From Auanema rhodensis (lineage: Eukaryota; Nematoda; Chromadorea; Rhabditida; Rhabditidae): a stretch of DNA of 64,000 nucleotides. Every line of letters starts with the position of its first letter. Position 1 is the first letter of the stretch. The stretch spans positions 19,259,267-19,323,266 of the forward strand of contig OZ059898.1 of the NCBI GenBank assembly GCA_964057225.1. Reading direction: 5' to 3'. Below are positions 50,545-63,883 of the stretch, piece after piece. The notes beneath the pieces were generated by a model. It saw nothing but the letters and a program-made list of their open reading frames with translations. It was not told the origin of the DNA and did no database searches. Made by a program: the position numbers and the translations under genes.

Positions 50545-51597
50545 AAGCAATGTTGAGTGTACATGGAAACTCAACATACACTAATGCATCATTTTTCAAA
50601 CGATCATAACTAATTTTTGTATTAAGCGTTTCTCGATGTAGTATAGTGCATTCGATGCGGATTTTTAAGCTGCGTCGATCTGTGTTATCAGATTTGCGCT
50701 AGCTTAAAAATGCACCGAGATATCAACTGATATAAGTTCACACTTATATCCTCGATTTTCACCCTGAAGAATTATTTTTTTCGTTGAATAACATTGTCCA
50801 TCGTCTTTGCCTTGAAGAAAGGAATCTAAAAACATCTACTTTTTGCTAAATTATTTTGAAATTTTTCGAAAAAATTTTTGTCAAAATGTTTTTGGAAGCA
50901 ATGTTGAGTGAACATGGAAACTCAACATACACTAATGCATCATTTTTCGAACATTCATAACTAATTTTTGTATTAAGCGTTTCTCAATGTAGTATAGTGC
51001 ATTTGATGCGGATTTTTAAGCTGCGTCGATCTGTGTTATCAGATTTGCGCTAGCTTAAAAATGCACCGAGATATCAACTGATATAAGTTCACACTTATAT
51101 CCTCGATTTTCACCCTGAAGAATTAATTTTTTCGTTGAATAACATTGTCCATCGTCTTTGCCTTAAAAAAAGGAATCTAAAAACATCTACTTTTTGCTAA
51201 ATTATTTTGAAATTTTTCGAAAAAATTTTTGTCAAAATGTTTTTGGAAGCAATGTTGAGTGTACATGGAAACTCAACATACACTAATGCATCATTTTTCA
51301 AACGATCATAACTAATTTTTGTATTAAGCGTTTCTCAATGTAGTATAGTGCATTTGATGCGGATTTTTAAGCTGCGTCGATCTGTGTTATCAGATTTGCG
51401 CTAGCTTAAAAATGCACCGAGATATCAACTGATATAAGTTCACACTTATATCCTCGATTTTCACCCTGAAGAATTAATTTTTTTGTTGAATAACATTGTC
51501 CATCGTCTTTGCCTTGAAAAAAGGAATCTAAAAACATCTACTTTTTGCTAAATTATTTTGAAATTTTTCGAAAAAATTTTTGTCAAAATGTTTTTGG
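50545..51597. repeat. Monomers M144-M146
   Basis: M144 is B with C109-T231, an A-to-G change reading tctcgatg near 89-93 and another reading ttgaagaaagg near 269-278. M145 is A with an A-to-T change reading gaacattcat near 59 and G270A, the last G270A copy in the window. M146 is B with C238T and abuts the first T84 class C monomer. Confidence 0.8.
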
Positions 51598-54500
51598 AAG
51601 CAATGTTGAGTGAACATGGAAACTCAACATACACTAATGCATCATTTTTCAAACGATCATAACTAATTTTTGTATTAAGCTTTTCTCAATGTAGTATAGT
51701 GCATTTGATGCGGATTTTTAAGCTGCGTCGATCTGTGTTATCAGATTTGCGCTAGCTTGAAAATGCACCGAGATATCAACTGATATAAGTTCACACTTAT
51801 ATCCTCGATTTTCACCCTGAAGAATTATTTTTTTCGTTGAATAACATTGTCCATCGTCTTTGCCTTGAAAAAAGGAATCTAAAAACATCTACTTTTTGCT
51901 AAATTATTTTGAAATTTTTCGAAAAAATTTTTGTCAAAATGTTTTTGGAAGCAATGTTGAGTGAACATGGAAACTCAACATACACTAATGCATCATTTTT
52001 CGAACAATCATAACTAATTTTTGTATTAAGCGTTTCTCAATGTAGTATAGTGCATTTGATGCGGATTTTTAAGCTGCGTCGATCTGTGTTATCAGATTTG
52101 CGCTAGCTTAAAAATGCACCGAGATATCAACTGATATAAGTTCACACTTATATCCTCGATTTTCACCCTGAAGAATTAATTTTTTCGTTGAATAACATTG
52201 TCCATCGTCTTTGCCTTGAAAAAAGGAATCTAAAAACATCTACTTTTTGCTAAATTATTCTGAAATTTTTCGAAAAAATTTTTGTCAAAATGTTTTTGGA
52301 AGCAATGTTGAGTGAACATGGAAACTCAACATACACTAATGCATCATTTTTCGAACAATCATAACTAATTTTTGTATTAAGCGTTTCTCAATGTAGTATA
52401 GTGCATTTGATGCGGATTTTTAAGCTGCGTCGATCTGTGTTATCAGATTTGCGCTAGCTTAAAAATGCACCGAGATATCAACTGATATAAGTTCACACTT
52501 ATATCCTCGATTTTCACCCTGAAGAATTAATTTTTTCGTTGAATAACATTGTCCATCGTCTTTGCCTTGAAAAAAGGAATCTAAAAACATCTACTTTTTG
52601 CTAAATTATTTTGAAATTTTTCGAAAAAATTTTTGTCAAAATGTTTTTGGAAGCAATGTTGAGTGTACATGGAAACTCAACATACACTAATGCATCATTT
52701 TTCAAACGATCATAACTAATTTTTGTATTAAGCGTTTCTCAATGTAGTATAGTGCATTCGATGCGGATTTTTAAGCTGCGTCGATCTGTGTTATCAGATT
52801 TGCGCTAGCTTAAAAATGCACCGAGATATCAACTGATATAAGTTCACACTTATATCCTCGATTTTCACCTTGAAGAATTAATTTTTTCGTTGAATAACAT
52901 TGTCCATCGTCTTTGCCTTGAAAAAAGGAATCTAAAAACATCTACTTTTTGCTAAATTATTTTGAAATTTTTCGAAAAAATTTTTGTCAAAATGTTTTTG
53001 GAAGCAATGTTGAGTGAACATGGAAACTCAACATACACTAATGCATCATTTTTCAAACGATCATAACTAATTTTTGTATTAAGCGTTTCTCAATGTAGTA
53101 TAGTGCATTCGATGCGGATTTTTAAGCTGCGTCGATCTGTGTTATCAGATTTGCGCTAGCTTGAAAATGCACCGAGATATCAACTGATATAAGTTCACAC
53201 TTATATCCTCGATTTTCACCCTGAAGAATTATTTTTTTCGTTGAATAACATTGTCCATCGTCTTTGCCTTGAAAAAAGGAATCTAAAAACATCTACTTTT
53301 TGCTAAATTATTTTGAAATTTTTCGAAAAAATTTTTGTCAAAATGTTTTTGGAAGCAATGTTGAGTGAACATGGAAACTCAACATACACTAATGCATCAT
53401 TTTTCGAACAATCATAACTAATTTTTGTATTAAGCGTTTCTCAATGTAGTATAGTGCATTTGATGCGGATTTTTAAGCTGCGTCGATCTGTGTTATCAGA
53501 TTTGCGCTAGCTTAAAAATGCACCGAGATATCAACTGATATAAGTTCACACTTATATCCTCGATTTTCACCCTGAAGAATTAATTTTTTCGTTGAATAAC
53601 ATTGTCCATCGTCTTTGCCTTGAAAAAAGGAATCTAAAAACATCTACTTTTTGCTAAATTATTTTGAAATTTTTCGAAAAAATTTTTGTCAAAATGTTTT
53701 TGGAAGCAATGTTGAGTGTACATGGAAACTCAACATACACTAATGCATCATTTTTCAAACGATCATAACTAATTTTTGTATCAAGCGTTTCTCAATGTAG
53801 TATAGTGCATTTGATGCGGATTTTTAAGCTGCGTCGATCTGTGTTATCAGATTTGCGCTAGCTTAAAAATGCACCGAGATATCAACTGATATAAGTTCAC
53901 ACTTATATCCTCGATTTTCACCCTGAAGAATTAATTTTTTCGTTGAATAACATTGTCCATCGTCTTTGCCTTGAAAAAAGGAATCTAAAAACATCTACTT
54001 TTTGCTAAATTATTTTGAAATTTTTCGAAAAAATTTTTGTCAAAATGTTTTTGGAAGCAATGTTGAGTGTACATGGAAACTCAACATACACTAATGCATC
54101 ATTTTTCAAACGATCATAACTAATTTTTGTATCAAGCGTTTCTCAATGTAGTATAGTGCATTTGATGCGGATTTTTAAGCTGCGTCGATCTGTGTTATCA
54201 GATTTGCGCTAGCTTAAAAGTGCACCGAGATATCAACTGATATAAGTTCACACTTATATCCTCGATTTTCACCCTGAAGAATTAATTTTTTCGTTGAATA
54301 ACATTGTCCATCGTCTTTGCCTTGAAAAAAGGAATCTAAAAACATCTACTTTTTGCTAAATTATTTTGAAATTTTTCGAAAAAATTTTTGTCAAAATGTT
54401 TTTGGAAGCAATGTTGAGTGTACATGGAAACTCAACATACACTAATGCATCATTTTTCAAACGATCATAACTAATTTTTGTATTAAGCGTTTCTCAATGT

Positions 54501-55107
54501 AGTATAGTGCATTTGATGCGGATTTTTAAGCTGCGTCGATCTGTGTTATCAGATTTGCGCTAGCTTAAAAATGCACCGAGATATCAACTGATATAAGTTC
54601 ACACTTATATCCTCGATTTTCACCCTGAAGAATTATTTTTTTCGTTGAATAACATTGTCCATCGTCTTTGCCTTGAAAAAAGGAATCTAAAAACATCTAC
54701 TTTTTGCTAAATTATTTTGAAATTTTTCGAAAAAATTTTTGTCAAAATGTTTTTGGAAGCAATGTTGAGTGAACATGGAAACTCAACATACACTAATGCA
54801 TCATTTTTCGAACAATCATAACTAATTTTTGTATTAAGCGTTTCTCAATGTAGTATAGTGCATTTGATGCGGATTTTTAAGCTGCGTCGATCTGTGTTAT
54901 CAGATTTGCGCTAGCTTAAAAATGCACCGAGATATCAACTGATATAAGTTCACACTTATATCCTCGATTTTCACCCTGAAGAATTAATTTTTTTGTTGAA
55001 TAACATTGTCCATCGTCTTTGCCTTGAAAAAAGGAATCTAAAAACATCTACTTTTTGCTAAATTATTTTGAAATTTTTCGAAAAAATTTTTGTCAAAATG
55101 TTTTTGG
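51598..55107. repeat. Founder-like block of the right-hand higher-order repeat (M147-M156), 10 monomers
   Basis: Order: C (T84, A162G, T231); A (C312); A; B (C109, C220T); C (C109, A162G, T231); A; B (T79C); B (T79C, A166G); B (T231); A (C238T). The next T84 class C monomer (M157) begins 3510 bp later. The markers T79C, T84 and C220T first appear here and recur through the rest of the window. M153 has T79C without A166G, so it may represent the intermediate before the T79C-A166G combination. Confidence 0.8.
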
Positions 55108-57564
55108 AAGCAATGTTGAGTGAACATGGAAACTCAACATACACTAATGCATCATTTTTCAAACGATCATAACTAATTTTTGTATTAAGCTTTTCTCAAT
55201 GTAGTATAGTGCATTTGATGCGGATTTTTAAGCTGCGTCGATCTGTGTTATCAGATTTGCGCTAGCTTGAAAATGCACCGAGATATCAACTGATATAAGT
55301 TCACACTTATATCCTCGATTTTCACCCTGAAGAATTATTTTTTTCGTTGAATAACATTGTCCATCGTCTTTGCCTTGAAAAAAGGAATCTAAAAACATCT
55401 ACTTTTTGCTAAATTATTTTGAAATTTTTCGAAAAAATTTTTGTCAAAATGTTTTTGGAAGCAATGTTGAGTGAACATGGAAACTCAACATACACTAATG
55501 CATCATTTTTCGAACAATCATAACTAATTTTTGTATTAAGCGTTTCTCAATGTAGTATAGTGCATTTGATGCGGATTTTTAAGCTGCGTCGATCTGTGTT
55601 ATCAGATTTGCGCTAGCTTAAAAATGCACCGAGATATCAACTGATATAAGTTCACACTTATATCCTCGATTTTCACCCTGAAGAATTAATTTTTTCGTTG
55701 AATAACATTGTCCATCGTCTTTGCCTTGAAAAAAGGAATCTAAAAACATCTACTTTTTGCTAAATTATTTTGAAATTTTTCGAAAAAATTTTTGTCAAAA
55801 TGTTTTTGGAAGCAATGTTGAGTGTACATGGAAACTCAACATACACTAATGCATCATTTTTCAAACGATCATAACTAATTTTTGTATCAAGCGTTTCTCA
55901 ATGTAGTATAGTGCATTTGATGCGGATTTTTAAGCTGCGTCGATCTGTGTTATCAGATTTGCGCTAGCTTAAAAGTGCACCGAGATATCAACTGATATAA
56001 GTTCACACTTATATCCTCGATTTTCACCCTGAAGAATTAATTTTTTCGTTGAATAACATTGTCCATCGTCTTTGCCTTGAAAAAATGAATCTAAAAACAT
56101 CTACTTTTTGCTAAATTATTTTGAAATTTTTCGAAAAAATTTTTGTCAAAATGTTTTTGGAAGCAATGTTGAGTGTACATGGAAACTCAACATACACTAA
56201 TGCATCATTTTTCAAACGATCATAACTAATTTTTGTATTAAGCGTTTCTCAATGTAGTATAGTGCATTCGATGCGGATTTTTAAGCTGCGTCGATCTGTG
56301 TTATCAGATTTGCGCTAGCTTAAAAATGCACCGAGATATCAACTGATATAAGTTCACACTTATATCCTCGATTTTCACCTTGAAGAATTAATTTTTTCGT
56401 TGAATAACATTGTCCATCGTCTTTGCCTTGAAAAAAGGAATCTAAAAACATCTACTTTTTGCTAAATTATTTTGAAATTTTTCGAAAAAATTTTTGTCAA
56501 AATGTTTTTGGAAGCAATGTTGAGTGAACATGGAAACTCAACATACACTAATGCATCATTTTTCAAACGATCATAACTAATTTTTGTATTAAGCGTTTCT
56601 CAATGTAGTATAGTGCATTCGATGCGGATTTTTAAGCTGCGTCGATCTGTGTTATCAGATTTGCGCTAGCTTGAAAATGCACCGAGATATCAACTGATAT
56701 AAGTTCACACTTATATCCTCGATTTTCACCCTGAAGAATTATTTTTTTCGTTGAATAACATTGTCCATCGTCTTTGCCTTGAAAAAAGGAATCTAAAAAC
56801 ATCTACTTTTTGCTAAATTATTTTGAAATTTTTCGAAAAAATTTTTGTCAAAATGTTTTTGGAAGCAATGTTGAGTGAACATGGAAACTCAACATACACT
56901 AATGCATCATTTTTCGAACAATCATAACTAATTTTTGTATTAAGCGTTTCTCAATGTAGTATAGTGCATTTGATGCGGATTTTTAAGCTGCGTCGATCTG
57001 TGTTATCAGATTTGCGCTAGCTTAAAAATGCACCGAGATATCAACTGATATAAGTTCACACTTATATCCTCGATTTTCACCCTGAAGAATTAATTTTTTC
57101 GTTGAATAACATTGTCCATCGTCTTTGCCTTGAAAAAAGGAATCTAAAAACATCTACTTTTTGCTAAATTATTTTGAAATTTTTCGAAAAAATTTTTGTC
57201 AAAATGTTTTTGGAAGCAATGTTGAGTGTACATGGAAACTCAACATACACTAATGCATCATTTTTCAAACGATCATAACTAATTTTTGTATCAAGCGTTT
57301 CTCAATGTAGTATAGTGCATTTGATGCGGATTTTTAAGCTGCGTCGATCTGTGTTATCAGATTTGCGCTAGCTTAAAAGTGCACCGAGATATCAACTGAT
57401 ATAAGTTCACACTTATATCCTCGATTTTCACCCTGAAGAATTAATTTTTTCGTTGAATAACATTGTCCATCGTCTTTGCCTTGAAAAAAGGAATCTAAAA
57501 ACATCTACTTTTTGCTAAATTATTTTGAAATTTTTCGAAAAAATTTTTGTCAAAATGTTTTTGG
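55108..57564. repeat. 7-monomer higher-order repeat, unit 1 (M157-M163), 2457 bp
   Basis: Order: C (T84, A162G, T231); A; B (T79C, A166G, G277T); B (C109, C220T); C (C109, A162G, T231); A; B (T79C, A166G). The last three monomers echo the first three, so the unit itself looks built from an earlier C-A-B trimer. Confidence 0.9.
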
Positions 57565-60021
57565 AAGCAATGTTGAGTGAACATGGAAACTCAACATACA
57601 CTAATGCATCATTTTTCAAACGATCATAACTAATTTTTGTATTAAGCTTTTCTCAATGTAGTATAGTGCATTTGATGCGGATTTTTAAGCTGCGTCGATC
57701 TGTGTTATCAGATTTGCGCTAGCTTGAAAATGCACCGAGATATCAACTGATATAAGTTCACACTTATATCCTCGATTTTCACCCTGAAGAATTATTTTTT
57801 TCGTTGAATAACATTGTCCATCGTCTTTGCCTTGAAAAAAGGAATCTAAAAACATCTACTTTTTGCTAAATTATTTTGAAATTTTTCGAAAAAATTTTTG
57901 TCAAAATGTTTTTGGAAGCAATGTTGAGTGAACATGGAAACTCAACATACACTAATGCATCATTTTTCGAACAATCATAACTAATTTTTGTATTAAGCGT
58001 TTCTCAATGTAGTATAGTGCATTTGATGCGGATTTTTAAGCTGCGTCGATCTGTGTTATCAGATTTGCGCTAGCTTAAAAATGCACCGAGATATCAACTG
58101 ATATAAGTTCACACTTATATCCTCGATTTTCACCCTGAAGAATTAATTTTTTCGTTGAATAACATTGTCCATCGTCTTTGCCTTGAAAAAAGGAATCTAA
58201 AAACATCTACTTTTTGCTAAATTATTTTGAAATTTTTCGAAAAAATTTTTGTCAAAATGTTTTTGGAAGCAATGTTGAGTGTACATGGAAACTCAACATA
58301 CACTAATGCATCATTTTTCAAACGATCATAACTAATTTTTGTATCAAGCGTTTCTCAATGTAGTATAGTGCATTTGATGCGGATTTTTAAGCTGCGTCGA
58401 TCTGTGTTATCAGATTTGCGCTAGCTTAAAAGTGCACCGAGATATCAACTGATATAAGTTCACACTTATATCCTCGATTTTCACCCTGAAGAATTAATTT
58501 TTTCGTTGAATAACATTGTCCATCGTCTTTGCCTTGAAAAAATGAATCTAAAAACATCTACTTTTTGCTAAATTATTTTGAAATTTTTCGAAAAAATTTT
58601 TGTCAAAATGTTTTTGGAAGCAATGTTGAGTGTACATGGAAACTCAACATACACTAATGCATCATTTTTCAAACGATCATAACTAATTTTTGTATTAAGC
58701 GTTTCTCAATGTAGTATAGTGCATTCGATGCGGATTTTTAAGCTGCGTCGATCTGTGTTATCAGATTTGCGCTAGCTTAAAAATGCACCGAGATATCAAC
58801 TGATATAAGTTCACACTTATATCCTCGATTTTCACCTTGAAGAATTAATTTTTTCGTTGAATAACATTGTCCATCGTCTTTGCCTTGAAAAAAGGAATCT
58901 AAAAACATCTACTTTTTGCTAAATTATTTTGAAATTTTTCGAAAAAATTTTTGTCAAAATGTTTTTGGAAGCAATGTTGAGTGAACATGGAAACTCAACA
59001 TACACTAATGCATCATTTTTCAAACGATCATAACTAATTTTTGTATTAAGCGTTTCTCAATGTAGTATAGTGCATTCGATGCGGATTTTTAAGCTGCGTC
59101 GATCTGTGTTATCAGATTTGCGCTAGCTTGAAAATGCACCGAGATATCAACTGATATAAGTTCACACTTATATCCTCGATTTTCACCCTGAAGAATTATT
59201 TTTTTCGTTGAATAACATTGTCCATCGTCTTTGCCTTGAAAAAAGGAATCTAAAAACATCTACTTTTTGCTAAATTATTTTGAAATTTTTCGAAAAAATT
59301 TTTGTCAAAATGTTTTTGGAAGCAATGTTGAGTGAACATGGAAACTCAACATACACTAATGCATCATTTTTCGAACAATCATAACTAATTTTTGTATTAA
59401 GCGTTTCTCAATGTAGTATAGTGCATTTGATGCGGATTTTTAAGCTGCGTCGATCTGTGTTATCAGATTTGCGCTAGCTTAAAAATGCACCGAGATATCA
59501 ACTGATATAAGTTCACACTTATATCCTCGATTTTCACCCTGAAGAATTAATTTTTTCGTTGAATAACATTGTCCATCGTCTTTGCCTTGAAAAAAGGAAT
59601 CTAAAAACATCTACTTTTTGCTAAATTATTTTGAAATTTTTCGAAAAAATTTTTGTCAAAATGTTTTTGGAAGCAATGTTGAGTGTACATGGAAACTCAA
59701 CATACACTAATGCATCATTTTTCAAACGATCATAACTAATTTTTGTATCAAGCGTTTCTCAATGTAGTATAGTGCATTTGATGCGGATTTTTAAGCTGCG
59801 TCGATCTGTGTTATCAGATTTGCGCTAGCTTAAAAGTGCACCGAGATATCAACTGATATAAGTTCACACTTATATCCTCGATTTTCACCCTGAAGAATTA
59901 ATTTTTTCGTTGAATAACATTGTCCATCGTCTTTGCCTTGAAAAAAGGAATCTAAAAACATCTACTTTTTGCTAAATTATTTTGAAATTTTTCGAAAAAA
60001 TTTTTGTCAAAATGTTTTTGG
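57565..60021. repeat. 7-monomer higher-order repeat, unit 2 (M164-M170), 2457 bp
   Basis: All seven monomers repeat unit 1 in class and in every marker, including the rare G277T in the third monomer (M159 and M166). I saw no difference between units at the tracked sites. This is the most recent-looking large duplication in the window. Confidence 0.9.
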
Positions 60022-61425
60022 AAGCAATGTTGAGTGTACATGGAAACTCAACATACACTAATGCATCATTTTTCAAACGATCATAACTAATTTTTGTATT
60101 AAGCGTTTCTCAATGTAGTATAGTGCATTTGATGCGGATTTTTAAGCTGCGTCGATCTGTGTTATCAGATTTGCGCTAGCTTAAAAATGCACCGAGATAT
60201 CAACTGATATAAGTTCACACTTATATCCTCGATTTTCACCCTGAAGAATTATTTTTTTCGTTGAATAACATTGTCCATCGTCTTTGCCTTGAAAAAAGGA
60301 ATCTAAAAACATCTACTTTTTGCTAAATTATTTTGAAATTTTTCGAAAAAATTTTTGTCAAAATGTTTTTGGAAGCAATGTTGAGTGAACATGGAAACTC
60401 AACATACACTAATGCATCATTTTTCGAACAATCATAACTAATTTTTGTATTAAGCGTTTCTCAATGTAGTATAGTGCATTTGATGCGGATTTTTAAGCTG
60501 CGTCGATCTGTGTTATCAGATTTGCGCTAGCTTAAAAATGCACCGAGATATCAACTGATATAAGTTCACACTTATATCCTCGATTTTCACCCTGAAGAAT
60601 TAATTTTTTCGTTGAATAACATTGTCCATCGTCTTTGCCTTGAAAAAAGGAATCTAAAAACATCTACTTTTTGCTAAATTATTTTGAAATTTTTCGAAAA
60701 AATTTTTGTCAAAATGTTTTTGGAAGCAATGTTGAGTGAACATGGAAACTCAACATACACTAATGCATCATTTTTCGAACAATCATAACTAATTTTTGTA
60801 TTAAGCGTTTCTCAATGTAGTATAGTGCATTTGATGCGGATTTTTAAGCTGCGTCGATCTGTGTTATCAGATTTGCGCTAGCTTAAAAATGCACCGAGAT
60901 ATCAACTGATATAAGTTCACACTTATATCCTCGATTTTCACCCTGAAGAATTAATTTTTTTGTTGAATAACATTGTTCATCGTCTTTGCCTTGAAAAAAG
61001 GAATCTAAAAACATCTACTTTTTGCTAAATTATTTTGAAATTTTTCGAAAACATTTTTGTCAAAATGTTTTTGGAAGCAATGTTGAGTGAACATGGAAAC
61101 TCAACATACACTAATGCATCATTTTTCGAACAATCATAACTAATTTTTGTATTAAGCGTTTCTCAATGTAGTATAGTGCATTTGATGCGGATTTTTAAGC
61201 TGCGTCGATCTGTGTTATCAGATTTGCGCTAGCTTAAAAATGCACCGAGATATCAACTGATATAAGTTCACACTTATATCCTCGATTTTCACCCTGAAGA
61301 ATTAATTTTTTCGTTGAATAACATTGTCCATCGTCTTTGCCTTGAAAAAAGGAATCTAAAAACATCTACTTTTTGCTAAATTATTTTGAAATTTTTCGAA
61401 AAAATTTTTGTCAAAATGTTTTTGG
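59671..61425. repeat. 5-monomer block, copy 1 (M170-M174)
   Basis: Order: B (T79C, A166G); B (T231); A; A (C238T, A329C, and a C-to-T change reading attgttcat near 250-257); A. The first monomer is shared with the end of the preceding 7-monomer unit. M175 restarts the same order. A329C (gaaaacattttt) is found only here and in M180. Confidence 0.75.
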
Positions 61426-63180
61426 AAGCAATGTTGAGTGTACATGGAAACTCAACATACACTAATGCATCATTTTTCAAACGATCATAACTAATTTTTG
61501 TATCAAGCGTTTCTCAATGTAGTATAGTGCATTTGATGCGGATTTTTAAGCTGCGTCGATCTGTGTTATCAGATTTGCGCTAGCTTAAAAGTGCACCGAG
61601 ATATCAACTGATATAAGTTCACACTTATATCCTCGATTTTCACCCTGAAGAATTAATTTTTTCGTTGAATAACATTGTCCATCGTCTTTGCCTTGAAAAA
61701 AGGAATCTAAAAACATCTACTTTTTGCTAAATTATTTTGAAATTTTTCGAAAAAATTTTTGTCAAAATGTTTTTGGAAGCAATGTTGAGTGTACATGGAA
61801 ACTCAACATACACTAATGCATCATTTTTCAAACGATCATAACTAATTTTTGTATTAAGCGTTTCTCAATGTAGTATAGTGCATTTGATGCGGATTTTTAA
61901 GCTGCGTCGATCTGTGTTATCAGATTTGCGCTAGCTTAAAAATGCACCGAGATATCAACTGATATAAGTTCACACTTATATCCTCGATTTTCACCCTGAA
62001 GAATTATTTTTTTCGTTGAATAACATTGTCCATCGTCTTTGCCTTGAAAAAAGGAATCTAAAAACATCTACTTTTTGCTAAATTATTTTGAAATTTTTCG
62101 AAAAAATTTTTGTCAAAATGTTTTTGGAAGCAATGTTGAGTGAACATGGAAACTCAACATACACTAATGCATCATTTTTCGAACAATCATAACTAATTTT
62201 TGTATTAAGCGTTTCTCAATGTAGTATAGTGCATTTGATGCGGATTTTTAAGCTGCGTCGATCTGTGTTATCAGATTTGCGCTAGCTTAAAAATGCACCG
62301 AGATATCAACTGATATAAGTTCACACTTATATCCTCGATTTTCACCCTGAAGAATTAATTTTTTCGTTGAATAACATTGTCCATCGTCTTTGCCTTGAAA
62401 AAAGGAATCTAAAAACATCTACTTTTTGCTAAATTATTTTGAAATTTTTCGAAAAAATTTTTGTCAAAATGTTTTTGGAAGCAATGTTGAGTGAACATGG
62501 AAACTCAACATACACTAATGCATCATTTTTCGAACAATCATAACTAATTTTTGTATTAAGCTTTTCTCAATGTAGTATAGTGCATTTGATGCGGATTTTT
62601 AAGCTGCGTCGATCTGTGTTATCAGATTTGCGCTAGCTTAAAAATGCACCGAGATATCAACTGATATAAGTTCACACTTATATCCTCGATTTTCACCCTG
62701 AAGAATTAATTTTTTTGTTGAATAACATTGTCCATCGTCTTTGCCTTGAAAAAAGGAATCTAAAAACATCTACTTTTTGCTAAATTATTTTGAAATTTTT
62801 CGAAAAAATTTTTGTCAAAATGTTTTTGGAAGCAATGTTGAGTGAACATGGAAACTCAACATACACTAATGCATCATTTTTCAAACGATCATAACTAATT
62901 TTTGTATTAAGCTTTTCTCAATGTAGTATAGTGCATTCGATGCGGATTTTTAAGCTGCGTCGATCTGTGTTATCAGATTTGCGCTAGCTTGAAAATGCAC
63001 CGAGATATCAACTGATATAAGTTCACACTTATATCCTCGATTTTCACCCTGAAGAATTATTTTTTTCGTTGAATAACATTGTCCATCGTCTTTGCCTTGA
63101 AAAAAGGAATCTAAAAACATCTACTTTTTGCTAAATTATTTTGAAATTTTTCGAAAAAATTTTTGTCAAAATGTTTTTGG
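61426..63180. repeat. 5-monomer block, copy 2 (M175-M179)
   Basis: Order: B (T79C, A166G); B (T231); A; A (T84, C238T); C (T84, C109, A162G, T231). The first four monomers parallel M170-M173. M178 joins T84 to a class A 5' end, a combination seen only once, and the block ends in a class C copy rather than class A. Confidence 0.72.
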
Positions 63181-63532
63181 AAGCAATGTTGAGTGAACAT
63201 GGAAACTCAACATACACTAATGCATCATTTTTCGAACAATCATAACTAATTTTTGTATTAAGCGTTTCTCAATGTAGTATAGTGCATTTGATGCGGATTT
63301 TTAAGCTGCGTCGATCTGTGTTATCAGATTTGCGCTAGCTTAAAAATGCACCGAGATATCAACTGATATAAGTTCACACTTATATCCTCGATTTTCACCC
63401 TGAAGAATTAATTTTTTCGTTGAATAACATTGTCCATCGTCTTTGCCTTGAAAAAAAGGAATCTAAAAACATCTACTTTTTGCTAAATTATTTTGAAATT
63501 TTTCGAAAACATTTTTGTCAAAATGTTTTTGG
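63181..63532. repeat. 352-bp monomer (M180) with 1-bp insertion in an A run
   Basis: The A6 run at monomer 271-276 is extended to seven A at 63451-63457. The copy is class A and also carries A329C, linking it to M173. A homopolymer length change could also be a sequencing error. Confidence 0.9.
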
Positions 63533-63883
63533 AAGCAATGTTGAGTGAACATGGAAACTCAACATACACTAATGCATCATTTTTCAAACGATCATAACTA
63601 ATTTTTGTATTAAGCTTTTCTCAATGTAGTATAGTGCATTCGATGCGGATTTTTAAGCTGCGTCGATCTGTGTTATCAGATTTGCGCTAGCTTGAAAATG
63701 CACCGAGATATCAACTGATATAAGTTCACACTTATATCCTCGATTTTCACCCTGAAGAATTATTTTTTTCGTTGAATAACATTGTCCATCGTCTTTGCCT
63801 TGAAAAAAGGAATCTAAAAACATCTACTTTTTGCTAAATTATTTTGAAATTTTTCGAAAAAATTTTTGTCAAAATGTTTTTGG

